A stretch of 64,000 nt of DNA from Flavobacterium sp. ALJ2 (GCF_015594725.1 NZ_JADNRC010000011.1:1-64000), one strand, 5' to 3'; numbered from the stretch's first letter, positions 1 to 9,376 are shown. The notes: generated from the letters alone by a model not told the origin. Numbers and translations are program-made.

Positions 1-672
1 ACCAAAAATGTAGAAGATCTCAACCTTGTTTCCAAAAATATTGATGAAATTAATAAGGCTGGAGGGTATTTGAAGTGGAAAAGTTTAAGGAATACTCAAG
101 AAACAGGAATAAAATTACTTGGCGAATCAAAAATCAGAGATATTCCAGGGTTATCGGCTACAGAAAATTCAATTGTATATACTGAAGGAAATAAGATAAT
201 TGATGAAGTAGCAAAAATGTCAAATAGTAGTAAACCAGGAGCAGGTAGTGTTTTATTAAAAGACTCTAAATTCACTTCTGCTGTGAGTAACAAAACAGGG
301 TTAAAGGAAGGTGAATTACCTGAAAGTCTCCATCCATTAGTATACGACTGGTTTAAAAACCCTTCTCTAAACGCTGAAGAATTAATAAGACGAGGACAAC
401 ATGGAAAATGTGCAGAACCTGAGGCTATTTCTAAATGGTTATATGAATACGAAAAAAGAACAAAAATAAAAATTAAGACAAAAGATGAGGCTAGAGATGT
501 TTTAAAAGGCACAAAATCAATTGCATTTGAGACAACAAATAAAGGCGCAAAAAATAAAACTATTATTGCTGAAATTGGAGAGATAAAACCAGCTTGCTTA
601 AGTTGTAATCCATTCTTAGATTACTTCGGAATAGAGGAAATAAAAGTAAATGTTAATATAAAAATCGAATAA
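1..672 (+). CDS. C-terminal part of a polymorphic toxin, YwqJ-like deaminase domain (5' end outside window)
   Basis: The reading frame is open from the first base, so only the C-terminus of a larger protein is present. Numbering from the TTG at 70, the last ~120 residues carry HGKCAE (Cys114, Glu116) and PACLSC (Cys176, Cys179). These are the Cys-x-Glu and CxxC zinc/catalytic motifs of YwqJ-type nucleic acid deaminases used as toxin tips. A SUKH-3 gene starts 2 bp after the stop, the usual immunity partner of this toxin class. The TTG at 70 is not a believable start because coding continues upstream. Seen: motifs and pairing. Inferred: deaminase activity on nucleic acid in a competitor cell. 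The delivery domain lies outside the window, so the secretion route is unknown. Confidence 0.8.
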   Translation, partial: TKNVEDLNLVSKNIDEINKAGGYLKWKSLRNTQETGIKLLGESKIRDIPGLSATENSIVYTEGNKIIDEVAKMSNSSKPGAGSVLLKDSKFTSAVSNKTGLKEGELPESLHPLVYDWFKNPSLNAEELIRRGQHGKCAEPEAISKWLYEYEKRTKIKIKTKDEARDVLKGTKSIAFETTNKGAKNKTIIAEIGEIKPACLSCNPFLDYFGIEEIKVNVNIKIE

Positions 673-673
673 T

Positions 674-1237
674 ATGAATAATAATTTAACAATTGTATTA
701 AATGAAGCTGGATGGTATAAAAATAGGACTATAAAAACCCAAATAGAAAATACTATTTTATATAAAATATTTCCAAAAAAGGTTCAAGATTTTCTCTGTG
801 AATTTGGTAATTTAATAATTCATGCTGAAGATAAACTTGAAACGATAAATACTGATACCTCCTATTTAAATGACACAAAATTATATAATTATTATTTAAA
901 CTCTTATCAATTGGATAAGAAAATTGATTTAACAAAAAATAATGATTTAGAATATTATTATTCAACATTAATTGGCTTTCAATTGTATCCCGTTGCTGAC
1001 TTAATAGAACAAAGTATTCTTTTAATGGATGAAAATGGGAGTTTTTATGTTATTGATTCCTTACCCCAACTTATCTGGATTTCTGATGAAGCTTTTGATG
1101 CTCTTGCTAAAATAACATTTGGCACAAGAGATATTGCTATTTTTAATGAACATAATTTAGAATGGATGGCTCCAATAGAAAAAGAATTGAATCGCGCCCT
1201 TCCTATCAATCCAATTTTGAAAAAAAACCCTTGGTAA
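674..1237 (+). CDS. SUKH-3 family immunity protein
   Basis: This 187-residue soluble protein has no signal peptide. It shows the SUKH-3 landmarks in order: AGW near residue 12, FLCEFGNLIIH about residues 41-51, YPVADL about 105-110, LLMDENGSFYVID about 116-128, and a late FDALAKITFGT block. SUKH-fold proteins neutralise diverse toxins, and SUKH-3 members often follow YwqJ-like deaminases. The 1-bp spacing to the toxin stop implies co-transcription and translational coupling. Its job is inferred to be binding and inactivating the upstream deaminase in the producing cell. Confidence 0.8.
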   Translation: MNNNLTIVLNEAGWYKNRTIKTQIENTILYKIFPKKVQDFLCEFGNLIIHAEDKLETINTDTSYLNDTKLYNYYLNSYQLDKKIDLTKNNDLEYYYSTLIGFQLYPVADLIEQSILLMDENGSFYVIDSLPQLIWISDEAFDALAKITFGTRDIAIFNEHNLEWMAPIEKELNRALPINPILKKNPW

Positions 1238-1358
1238 AAATAATCTAAAGTAACTACATATTATTAATCGTTTTATTGCAGCCTACCAAATATCTTTTAG
1301 CAATATCATACCGTTTTTAAATTTGTTTTTTACATTTAAGTCAATTTTTTGTTGATAA

Positions 1359-1601
1359 TTGTTATCATTGATTGAAGTAGCAAAAGCACTTGTTGTAACC
1401 GTTGAAGCAATTAAGAATTTTTCGGAAGAAGCTGTTTTGAATATTATTAGGAATACTTTTCAAGATTACGGGACTATAATAACTGGAAATTATAATTGTA
1501 CTATCAATCCTCTTGAAAAAGTTGTCGAACTTTATGAACGCTTGGTATTGGCTGAAAAAGAAAAAGTAGAGTATTTAGAAAAATTACTCAAAGAAAAATA
1601 A
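1359..1601 (+). pseudogene. Truncated XRE-family regulator (C-terminal remnant)
   Basis: The 80 codons begin at TTG and resemble only the back half of a common flavobacterial XRE regulator: an IEVAKAL...VEAIKNFSEEA helix region, then NPLEKVVELYERLV and a coiled tail EKEKVEYLEKLLK. The N-terminal helix-turn-helix (about 50-60 residues) is missing, and the 120 bp upstream do not supply it in any frame I could read. It is therefore most likely a 5'-deleted remnant rather than a functional DNA-binding protein. It sits between the toxin/immunity pair and other debris, consistent with rearrangement downstream of a toxin locus. Confidence 0.6.
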
Positions 1602-1672
1602 ATTCTCTAAAACGTATTTATTCTAGTAAATCTATTTGTAATACTTAGCGTTATAAGCTAGAGCACAAAAAT

Positions 1673-1709
1673 AAAAAAGCCTTCTAAAGTTTAATTTTAG
1701 AAGGCTTTT
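1673..1709 (+). terminator. Rho-independent terminator, probably bidirectional
   Basis: The AAAAAGCCTTCTAAA arm pairs with TTTTAGAAGGCTTTT around a short AT loop, with A- and T-runs on either side. It follows the XRE remnant and faces the T9SS tail remnant on the other strand. Confidence 0.75.
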
Positions 1710-1744
1710 ACATTTAGAAATTGAAAATATAACAATAGTTTAAT

Positions 1745-1803
1745 TTATTTCTTCACCAGATTATTGGTAATTTTCAATAAATAAGTTCCTTCTGGTAAAT
1801 CCC
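1745..1803 (-). pseudogene. Remnant of a T9SS type A sorting domain (C-terminal tail only)
   Basis: On the minus strand this stretch reads GDLPEGTYLLKITNNLVKK followed by a stop. That is the typical end of type IX secretion CTDs (LPxGxYxLKI...K). Nothing upstream continues a secreted protein, because a hairpin replaces it at once. I read it as the last ~18 codons of a lost secreted-protein gene. The match is short, so confidence is moderate. Confidence 0.5.
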
Positions 1804-1806
1804 CGC

Positions 1807-1832
1807 TACCGCACGAATCCTTTCGTGTGGTA
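1807..1832. repeat. Near-perfect hairpin element
   Basis: TACCGCACGAA and TTCGTGTGGTA pair over 11 positions (one G-T) around a TCCT loop. There is no T-run, so it is not a standard terminator. It abuts the T9SS tail remnant exactly where homology ends, so it may be a mobile intergenic palindrome. Confidence 0.5.
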
Positions 1833-1929
1833 CCCTGATTAAAACTAAACATTCTAATAATTTATAAACGCATAATACTTTAAAAATGAGTAGAAATTAT
1901 AGATTTTATACCCTTGATCCCCAAAATAA

Positions 1930-1954
1930 TGTCTAACTTTTTGGGGGCAGTTCA
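1930..1954. mobile_element. Solo insertion-sequence end (IS3/IS150-like inverted repeat)
   Basis: The 25 bp begin TGTCTAACTTTTTGGGG and end CAGTTCA. From memory, this closely resembles the terminal inverted repeat of IS3-family (IS150 group) elements, usually written in reverse as TGAACTGACCCCAAAAAG. No transposase ORF or second end is nearby, so it would be a scar of a deleted element. Confidence 0.5.
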
Positions 1955-2082
1955 ACTCTTACTTTACGCAATTTTTTCATCCTCTTATAAATTGTAAATC
2001 CGATAATTCTCTCCCTACTTTGCGCCCACAAACTCATAATAAGAATGGCTCAAAGCATTTTTTTAAATTTTAAAGAAAAACC

Positions 2083-2442
2083 TCAATAATTTAATCTCTT
2101 CTTAAAAAATAATAAGACTGTAGCGTATATCTGTGCTATTGCTTGTAATATAATAATAAGAGCATTTAAAGGATGCGCATTAAACTCTTCTTTTATAAAT
2201 GATGGAAATGCATTTATACCAAAAATAATTATAACGATTAAAAGATATTTAATCCAAGAGATTCCAAATCTAATGAGTAATCCCAAAACTAAAATAATAA
2301 AAATAGCAATTACACTTGTTATTGTAGCTGATTTCAACATAAGTATATCAGGGGATAATAAAAAACTAATTAAACCAAGACCCGCAGAAATAAAAAATAA
2401 ATTTGATGATTTAATGTAATTTAGATTTGAAGAAATTCTCAT
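2083..2442 (-). CDS. Small multi-pass membrane protein, unknown function
   Basis: The protein is about 119 residues from the ATG at 2442. The frame stays open to a TTG at 2508, which would add another hydrophobic segment, so the start is uncertain. It has roughly three to four transmembrane helices: FFISAGLGLISFLL, SVIAIFIILVLGLLI, YLLIVIIIFGINAF and a C-terminal LIIILQAIAQIYATVLLFF, ending in FKKRLNY. I see no catalytic motif. It resembles small conserved inner-membrane proteins of flavobacteria, but I cannot name a family. It is alone between IS debris and the susCD locus. Confidence 0.55.
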   Translation of the reverse strand: MRISSNLNYIKSSNLFFISAGLGLISFLLSPDILMLKSATITSVIAIFIILVLGLLIRFGISWIKYLLIVIIIFGINAFPSFIKEEFNAHPLNALIIILQAIAQIYATVLLFFKKRLNY

Positions 2443-2624
2443 TGTAAATTTTATCAAGAAGTTATAGTATGTTAAGAAAGCAAGAGATAAAAGTAATAAA
2501 AAATACAACTAAAGTAAATTTAAAAAAGAGAATGAGTATTGAAAATTATAGTGCTCCACTCCTCCATGGATTCTCATGAAAAACGATACGGATAATCTCC
2601 TGACTTAACACCAACAATACTAAC

Positions 2625-2656
2625 AAAAAAGCTACAACATTACTGCTGTAGCTTTT
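2625..2656 (-). terminator. Terminator of the susC-susD operon
   Basis: AAAAGCTACA and TGTAGCTTTT pair around a 10-nt loop, with A6 on the plus strand giving a U-run on the minus-strand transcript. It lies about 70 bp after the susD stop. Confidence 0.7.
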
Positions 2657-2722
2657 GCAATTTATTAAAATTAAAGTTCGTTTTGCCCCTTAAGAGATTC
2701 TATTATATCTGGACTAGCAAAA

Positions 2723-4261
2723 CTACCAGTTTGGCTCTAATCCGGGGTTTTCTGTTAATTCAATTTGTGGTATTGGCCATACAAATCTATGGTCAGTATA
2801 AGGTATAGTAGCTACCGTTAACGCTCCTGTATAAGCAGTTCCTAAAATGTAATCCGTAGAGGGAGGAGTCGTATTTGCAACTTTTGCAGGAACTCCATCA
2901 ATACGAACTAAATCATCTCCTTGTAATCTGTGAATGTCTGACCATCTACGCCCTTCAGCAAGAAACTCAATTCTTCTTTCTACAATTATTGCATTAACTA
3001 AAGATGCTTGAGAACTTAACGTAGTGGCAGTATAGGTTTGTGCTACAGGATTAGCAAGAGATCTATCTCTTACAAGGTTTAGTAATCTCAATGATTCTGT
3101 TAAATTTGGAGATGCCAGACGAGCTTCTGCTTCAGCCATATTTAATATCACCTCTGCATATCTAATAACAGGAGCAGCATCGGTTCTATTTGTAACGTCT
3201 GTATATTTATTAGTGTATTTTACACCCGCAGAAGTATAAATCATTTTACCTTCTTCTCTTCTTTTATCATCAGCTAGCCAACTTGGATTCCTCCAAATTA
3301 TAGGACTAATTGCAATTATAGCTCTTTGTTTATACATACTTGCCAAAGCACCATTTACTGTTGGATTAGAAGTAGAAGAATGTTGAATTGAGAAAATCGA
3401 CTCTGTGTTATTCAAATTATTAGTCAACACAAAAGGAGTACCAGGAGCTGTTGTTAATGAATAAGCACCATTTAATTTTACTCCTTCAGCAATTACATTA
3501 GCCCAGTCTCTCTTATGAAGATATACTCTCGTTTTAAAAGCAATTGCAGCCCCTTTAGATCCTTTTGCAATAGTTTTAGTCGTAATTAAATTTTCAGCAT
3601 CTGTTAAATCAGTCAGAATTTTAGCATAGCATTCTGCCACAGTATTTCTTGGTTTTAACTTTTCCGAAGCAATTTCTGCAGCTGTGTTTATTCCAACTTC
3701 TCTGTATATTACACCTGCATGTGTAGCTCCTGGAGTAAAATTGTATGGTCTTGCAAAGAAATTCAATAACTCAAAATGAGTGATTGCTCTTAAAAATTTA
3801 GCTTGTCCGATATAATCATCGGCAACAGCTTGAGTAATTATATTTTTAGCAACAGCCTCTATTACACCTTCAATCATCAAATTACATCTGTTAATTAACC
3901 TATAACCATCAACCCAGTAGTATACGTTATTTGCAGTAGTTGCATCATAACTACCTTCATAAGTATATTGAAAGAAAGCAGATGTATTAACAACATCTTC
4001 TCCTCTGCAATCTCCTTGTTCTACAAAAGCAGCTCCCCAAACATAACCTCTACCACCATTTGGGCTGTTAGTATTATATTGCCCAATAGCTGCAGCATTA
4101 TAAACACCATTCATAGATGATTCAATAAGTGATGGTGTTGAGAATGCCATACCCTCAGATATATTATTAATTGGATCTAAGTCTAATATTTTTTCTTCTG
4201 TACATGCGTTCATCCCGAATACAACTACAAAAAGTAAAATTGTTTTTATTATATTTTTCAT
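2723..4261 (-). CDS. SusD/RagB-family nutrient-binding outer-membrane lipoprotein
   Basis: This 512-residue protein has a lipoprotein signal (hydrophobic stretch then GMNAC; Cys about residue 20). An acidic EEKILDLDP segment follows, as in surface-exported lipoproteins of this phylum. The tetratricopeptide-like N-terminal half includes INRCNLMIEG and GQAKFLRAITHFEL, typical of SusD. The C-terminal half has VIRYAEVILNMAEAEARL and IIVERRIEFLAEGRRWSDIHRL, the RagB/SusD signature. It caps the SusC transporter encoded 9 bp upstream in the same transcript and would bind an oligosaccharide or peptide. No enzyme or regulator of a utilisation locus lies alongside, so the ligand cannot be guessed. Confidence 0.95.
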   Translation of the reverse strand: MKNIIKTILLFVVVFGMNACTEEKILDLDPINNISEGMAFSTPSLIESSMNGVYNAAAIGQYNTNSPNGGRGYVWGAAFVEQGDCRGEDVVNTSAFFQYTYEGSYDATTANNVYYWVDGYRLINRCNLMIEGVIEAVAKNIITQAVADDYIGQAKFLRAITHFELLNFFARPYNFTPGATHAGVIYREVGINTAAEIASEKLKPRNTVAECYAKILTDLTDAENLITTKTIAKGSKGAAIAFKTRVYLHKRDWANVIAEGVKLNGAYSLTTAPGTPFVLTNNLNNTESIFSIQHSSTSNPTVNGALASMYKQRAIIAISPIIWRNPSWLADDKRREEGKMIYTSAGVKYTNKYTDVTNRTDAAPVIRYAEVILNMAEAEARLASPNLTESLRLLNLVRDRSLANPVAQTYTATTLSSQASLVNAIIVERRIEFLAEGRRWSDIHRLQGDDLVRIDGVPAKVANTTPPSTDYILGTAYTGALTVATIPYTDHRFVWPIPQIELTENPGLEPNW

Positions 4262-4270
4262 ACGTCTTTA

Positions 4271-7200
4271 TTATAAACTTACATTTATTCCCATTGATAT
4301 CACTTTAGAACGTGGTGTACCATTAATATCTACACCAGCTGTCTCCATTTCAGGATTAATCCCTTTATAATCAGAAATTAACCAAATGTTTTGCCCTTGC
4401 GCAAAAATCCTGAAACTGTTAACCCCAATTTTGTCTAATAACATTTTTGGCAATGAATAGCCTATACTAATATTATCAAGTGAAATAAAATCACCTTTTT
4501 CAACAAAACGAGAAGTTGCACTACCATTAAGATTTGTTGTGTTATTTGTACTAGCATATAGCCTTGGTGTCCATCCGTCTCCAGGATTATCAACACTTTG
4601 CCATCTACCTAAAATCTCTGTCCCATTATTATTAAAATTTTGGTTCATCAATTCTCTTCTTGTGGCATTGAATACTTTATTTCCGCCACTAAATCTGAAC
4701 ATGAGACCAAAATCAATATTTTTATATTTCATGTTAGAGCTAACTGATCCAAAATAAGTTGGAAGCGTATTACCTAAAATTACTTTGTCAGCAGTACCTA
4801 ATGACGCAACAGTACTTGTTTCAGAAGGATTAGCAGGATTGTAAACAGAATAGGATGCTCCAGGTAAATTTCCTTGTACTAGACTTCCATCTGCTTTGTA
4901 ATAAACTGGATTACCATTTGCTTTGTTAACACCATAATATTTAAACCCATAAAGAGAATTAATAGATTCCCCTTTTCTAATAATAATATTTGGAGCAATA
5001 TTTGTATCTGCTGTATAGGATCCTCCAATAATATCACCACTAGGCAAAGAGGTTACTTCGTTTTTAGAAAGTGTCACGTTAGTTGCAATATCCCATAAAA
5101 AATTCTTTGTGTTTATAGCTTTAAAGGCTAAAGCAAACTCATACCCTTCATTAAACATTTTACCTACATTACTATTTATAATACTTCCAGGAATACCTAA
5201 AGATGAATTAACTGGCGCTTCTAAAACTAAGCCATCAATGTCATTTTTGTAATAATCAAAAGCGAAAGTTAATCGATTATTAAGGAATCCAAGATCAACC
5301 CCTATATCAGTTTTTGTACTTGTTTCCCATTGTAACAAACTATTACCAAATTGAGAATATCCAATACCATTTAAATCTCCGTAAGGGGAACTAATAGTTA
5401 ATCCTTTTGAAGGATAAGAAATTCCACGTAACACATCTACGTTACCAACTTCAGAATAAGATACTCTTAATTTTAAATCGGAAACTGTATTACTTATTCT
5501 TTCCATGAAATTTTCCTTAGACACTGCCCAACCTGCTGAAATTCCAGGAAAATTATTCCATCTAACATTAGATTCAAATTGTGAGATTCCATCACGTCTG
5601 ATAGATGCTTGAATAAAGTATTTTTCTTTAAAATTATAATTCAAACGTCCTAAATAAGAAATAATACCTTTTTCTGTAATACCTCCTCCTGAATTTTTAG
5701 TAGTATATGAATTCGTTACTAAGTTTTTATCATAAAAATCACTCAATAAATCAGATCCTGAGCCCCAAAATGTTTTTGTTTGTGATTTTTGATATTCTGC
5801 TACAGCAGTAATTCCTAGGTTATGATTTTCAGCAAAAGTCTTCTTATAGTTTAAAATATTTTGCCAATTCCACCTTGTTAAATCTGTAACATCATTATAT
5901 AAATAACCATTTCTACTTGCTCCATCACCATGAACTGGATTCCAGTATTGAAAACCATTAGTAATAGCATTATCAGAACTTACTTGTAATTTATAGCTTA
6001 AATCAGAAGTAATTTTTGCATTTGCATAAATACTAGCCAAAGTTCTTTGTGTTTTTGATTTATACACATTGTTATTAAGTGCGTAAACTATATTTGAAAT
6101 ATTATCACCAACAATATCATTATTATCCCATTTACCAACGGTATTTCTTTCTAATGGTAGTGTTAAATTATAACCAGTTGGATTATTTGCATCATAAATG
6201 GGAGTATTAGGTAATTGTCTAATCACATTAAATATATTACCCGAAAGTCCACTACTACTAGTATTTAAACCATTATATTCCGTTCTAGTCATACTTAGAT
6301 TAGTACCAATATCTAACCATTTATTTATCTGTTGATCAATATTAGTTCTAATAGAATATCTATTCATACTATTTGCTAAGTTGATACCTTCTTGATCCGT
6401 ATAACCTAAAGAAAGATAATACTTAGTTTTATCAGAGCCTCCACTAAAACTGAGATTGTATGTCATCTGAGGAGCATTTCTCAATACCGCACTTTGCCAA
6501 TCTGTATTATAAGTACTCCCTACAGCCCATGGTGTTTGATTTCTGTTAGCTCTTTTCTCATTAGAAATTGTAATAAAATCAGGAGTTTCTAATAAATCAT
6601 ATTTTTTATATGCACTAGCAACACCAAAAACACTTGAATAATTTACTTTAAGAGCTCCTTTTTTACCACTTTTAGTAGTTATCAAGATTACGCCATTAGC
6701 AGCTCTAGATCCATAGATAGCAGTTGAAGCTCCATCTTTAAGAACATCGAAAGATTCAATATCATCAGGATTAATATCTGCTAATCCATTTGTAGCTGAA
6801 ACACCACCAATATCACCAGAGTAAATTGGAACACCATCAACAACAATTAAAGGCTCTGTCAAACCAGAAATAGATGCTATACCTCTGATTCTAATTTTTG
6901 GAGCGCCTCCAATAATTCCAGAATTAGTTAAAACTTGGACCCCTGTTGCTCTTCCTGCTAATACTCCTTCAAAACTTGGTGTTACCAAGTTTGCAATATC
7001 ACCTCCTGCAATTCTAGATATTGACCCTGTTACTTCTTTTCTTTTTTGAACACCATAACCCACAACTACGACCTCATCAAGTGTATTGTCAGAGGATTGC
7101 ATCTTCATATTAATTACTGAAGAAGCACCAACTGTGGCCGTCATATCCTGCATTCCCATATAAGAAAACACAAGAACATCTCCTGTTTTTGCCTTAACAG

Positions 7201-7384
7201 AATATTTACCGTCAAAATCCGTCTGCACACCTGTTTTTGTTCCTTTAACAATAACGTTTACACCTGGAATTGGACCCGATATTGCTTCTGAAACAATTCC
7301 AGAAATAATTTTCTCTTGTGCAAAAGAGAACTGCATGGTTAACGCTACAAATAATGTTAAAGCCCATGTGAATTTTACCTTCAT
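4271..7384 (-). CDS. SusC/RagA-family TonB-dependent outer-membrane transporter
   Basis: This 1037-residue protein has a signal peptide ending SFAQ. The N-terminal carboxypeptidase-regulatory-like domain (about 25-100) contains GPIPGVNVIVKGT and TDFDGKYSV. A TonB-box-like segment LDEVVVVGYG is followed by KRKEVTGSIS. The plug domain has PLIVVDGVPI and the classical DIESFDVLKDGASTAIYG with GVILITTKSG. A 22-strand-type barrel runs to the end. It forms a lidded pore with the downstream SusD and takes up a polymeric nutrient fragment across the outer membrane using TonB energy. It is transcribed divergently from rnhB with a 340-bp intergenic region. Length and architecture are normal. Confidence 0.95.
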   Translation of the reverse strand: MKVKFTWALTLFVALTMQFSFAQEKIISGIVSEAISGPIPGVNVIVKGTKTGVQTDFDGKYSVKAKTGDVLVFSYMGMQDMTATVGASSVINMKMQSSDNTLDEVVVVGYGVQKRKEVTGSISRIAGGDIANLVTPSFEGVLAGRATGVQVLTNSGIIGGAPKIRIRGIASISGLTEPLIVVDGVPIYSGDIGGVSATNGLADINPDDIESFDVLKDGASTAIYGSRAANGVILITTKSGKKGALKVNYSSVFGVASAYKKYDLLETPDFITISNEKRANRNQTPWAVGSTYNTDWQSAVLRNAPQMTYNLSFSGGSDKTKYYLSLGYTDQEGINLANSMNRYSIRTNIDQQINKWLDIGTNLSMTRTEYNGLNTSSSGLSGNIFNVIRQLPNTPIYDANNPTGYNLTLPLERNTVGKWDNNDIVGDNISNIVYALNNNVYKSKTQRTLASIYANAKITSDLSYKLQVSSDNAITNGFQYWNPVHGDGASRNGYLYNDVTDLTRWNWQNILNYKKTFAENHNLGITAVAEYQKSQTKTFWGSGSDLLSDFYDKNLVTNSYTTKNSGGGITEKGIISYLGRLNYNFKEKYFIQASIRRDGISQFESNVRWNNFPGISAGWAVSKENFMERISNTVSDLKLRVSYSEVGNVDVLRGISYPSKGLTISSPYGDLNGIGYSQFGNSLLQWETSTKTDIGVDLGFLNNRLTFAFDYYKNDIDGLVLEAPVNSSLGIPGSIINSNVGKMFNEGYEFALAFKAINTKNFLWDIATNVTLSKNEVTSLPSGDIIGGSYTADTNIAPNIIIRKGESINSLYGFKYYGVNKANGNPVYYKADGSLVQGNLPGASYSVYNPANPSETSTVASLGTADKVILGNTLPTYFGSVSSNMKYKNIDFGLMFRFSGGNKVFNATRRELMNQNFNNNGTEILGRWQSVDNPGDGWTPRLYASTNNTTNLNGSATSRFVEKGDFISLDNISIGYSLPKMLLDKIGVNSFRIFAQGQNIWLISDYKGINPEMETAGVDINGTPRSKVISMGINVSL

Positions 7385-7724
7385 ATTAAATTATTTTTGG
7401 TTAATAATTCATCAAAAATGATAAATTATTCCTACAATAGCAATTTTTTTAAATAAAAATAAAATATTTTTCTTACTTTATATTGTTAACAAAAAGAAAA
7501 TAAACTAAAAAAGGTAAGATTAAATGGCGTTATCATCAATTATAGTCAAAAATTTACAAATAATAATTCAATATTTTTAACAAGAAACAAAATGTTAAAT
7601 TTTAACATTTTATAATTAAAAGATTTAACAGTCTTAATTTGAAAGCAACTTATCGCATATCAATTATTATTTTTAAGAGCCTATTTCAAGAAAAATTTAT
7701 AATATTTGCGATTAAAAACAAAGG
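7385..7724. other. Divergent intergenic region between susC and rnhB
   Basis: This is a very AT-rich 340-bp stretch. It must hold the susC promoter (minus strand) and the rnhB promoter. An ATAATATTTGCG segment about 35 bp before rnhB resembles a flavobacterial -7 element, though it lacks the exact TAnnTTTG form. I see no convincing operator, hairpin or small ORF. Confidence 0.4.
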
Positions 7725-8381
7725 ATGCTTCAACTCAATTTTTCAGGATATAATTTAGAATCGGGAACCGACGAAGCTGGTCGTGGCTGTCTAGCTGGAC
7801 CAGTAACTGCTGCTGCTGTAATTTTGCCCCTTCATTTTGAGAATAAAACGCTAAATGACAGTAAGCAATTATCTGAAAAAGCGAGAGAAAATCTTAAGCA
7901 TATAATCGAAGATCAGGCCATTTCATTTGCCATCACCCATTTGCATCCCAATGAAATAGATGAAATTAATATCCTAAATGCCTCCATGAAAGGAATGCAG
8001 GAATGCATCCTGAAATTAAATCAAATTCCTGAATTTATTATTGTAGATGGTAACAGAATGCTAAATGCAAAACTGGGATTAAAAAACACTACTGGAAAAC
8101 AATTCTCACAAGAAGAAATCGAATTATTAAAATCTATTCCGAACCAGAGTATTATAAAAGGCGATGCTAAATTTTTAAGTATTGCAGCTGCATCTGTTCT
8201 TGCCAAAACCTATCGCGACGAATATATGAACAAGATTCATGAAGAATTTCCGATGTACAATTGGAAAAAAAACAAAGGGTATCCAACCAAGGAGCATCGC
8301 GAAGCAATTAAGAAATATGGCCCTACTAAGTACCACCGAATGTCTTTTAGGCTATTACCTGATCAATTGGAATTGTTTTAA
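7725..8381 (+). CDS. rnhB: Ribonuclease HII
   Basis: This 218-residue protein, a normal length for the family, cuts RNA in RNA/DNA hybrids and removes misincorporated ribonucleotides from DNA. The family signature DEAGRG is at residues 16-21 and supplies two of the acidic metal ligands. The third-acid region is IIVDGNRM (about 104-111). [23 protein letters not shown] follows and includes the conserved Asp and Lys. The C-terminus has the [10 protein letters not shown]...[10 protein letters not shown] block. The ATG at 7725 gives the standard short N-terminus. It is monocistronic and divergent from susC. Confidence 0.95.
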   Translation: MLQLNFSGYNLESGTDEAGRGCLAGPVTAAAVILPLHFENKTLNDSKQLSEKARENLKHIIEDQAISFAITHLHPNEIDEINILNASMKGMQECILKLNQIPEFIIVDGNRMLNAKLGLKNTTGKQFSQEEIELLKSIPNQSIIKGDAKFLSIAAASVLAKTYRDEYMNKIHEEFPMYNWKKNKGYPTKEHREAIKKYGPTKYHRMSFRLLPDQLELF

Positions 8382-8495
8382 ATTAATTCCTTGATAAATC
8401 AGACCTCACTTTTATTTTTCGCCTATAATATATAAATCCGGCATAGCCTGATTTATAAAACACTATTAATAAGCAAATTATACCCCTTTGTAGCA

Positions 8496-8824
8496 TCACT
8501 TTGATTCAAGTTCCATCTGAATATTACAACGCTCATAAGACGTTGGCCGACCAACAACTTTATTAAACCCAAACTTATGATAGAGATTAATTGCTGGTTT
8601 TAAAATAGTATTGCTTTCCAGATAAATTTTGCTATCTCTTTGGCAATTTTAGATATAGTAATTTCCTTTTCTTCAGAGAGCTAATAAAATACAGGAAACC
8701 ATTTTGGAATAAAATCGATCCCATGAAGCTCATAAATCTTAGCTCCATCATCAGTAATCATTGTAGTCATCAAACGCAATCGGTTTCCTAAAGCCATCTT
8801 ACCTACTTTATTAAAAAACTCCAT
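8496..8824 (-). pseudogene. Wrecked MarR regulator/GNAT acetyltransferase fusion gene
   Basis: From the ATG at 8824 the minus strand reads MEFFNKVGKMALGNRLRLM, then TDDGAKIYELHGIDFIPKW and FPVFY followed by an in-frame TAG. It continues with SEEKEITISKIAKEI, the start of a MarR domain of the MarR/GNAT fusion type. After a frame change it resumes as KIYLESNTILKPAINLYHKF, GFNKVVG and YERCNIQMELESK, then a stop; this is the end of a GNAT domain. The fusion is normally about 300 residues, so roughly two thirds is deleted. A 9-bp inverted repeat (8394-8402 with 8448-8456) lies beyond its 3' end. Nonfunctional, with high probability if the family call is right. Confidence 0.65.
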
Positions 8825-9082
8825 ATTATAATTATACAACTAGTTATGCAAGTGTAATAGAAACGAAACTGATACCAAATAGTTTAATTACTGCAATCTT
8901 AGAAATAACAAGGTTTTAAAACTAAATAATTTGTATTTTCGTTCTACAGAAAAACATATCAATATATACATCGGAAAACAATTGAATGCTTAAATCTATT
9001 TAATTATCCTTCAGTAAAACCTAGCTAAAGTCTACTTTTACAAATAGAACTTAAATGCTGTAACTTTCAAAAAACTAAAATT

Positions 9083-9376
9083 ATGACAAAACGAGCTAAT
9101 AAATACAAACTTACTTTGGAACAGGTTTCTTTAATGAAAGAAGAAGCTGTTTTCTCTCAACCTTTATCATTAGAATTTGAAAATCATGATGAGATTTTTA
9201 AAATTATCGATATAATCAAAGAAAAAAAACTTTTTGAAAATGAAAATCAATCTACAGAATTTGCCATTGGATTAAAACTGTTTAGCGAAGTAATGCTCAA
9301 AAATAGAAAGCATCCACTTTTTGAGGAATTTTTCCCAGAATTTGGAGCATTCATGAAAAAACTAAAAAGCCAATAA
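9083..9376 (+). CDS. DUF3861 family protein
   Basis: This 97-residue soluble protein starts MTKRANKYKLTLEQV. It has the family's pattern of a short N-terminal beta segment (YKLTLEQV), LEFENHDEIFKII, and a helical end AIGLKLFSEVMLKNRKHPLF then FGAFMKKLK. The family is widespread and its function is unknown to me. It stands alone between a MarR/GNAT ruin and the lipB cluster, with no partner gene. Confidence 0.85.
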   Translation: MTKRANKYKLTLEQVSLMKEEAVFSQPLSLEFENHDEIFKIIDIIKEKKLFENENQSTEFAIGLKLFSEVMLKNRKHPLFEEFFPEFGAFMKKLKSQ

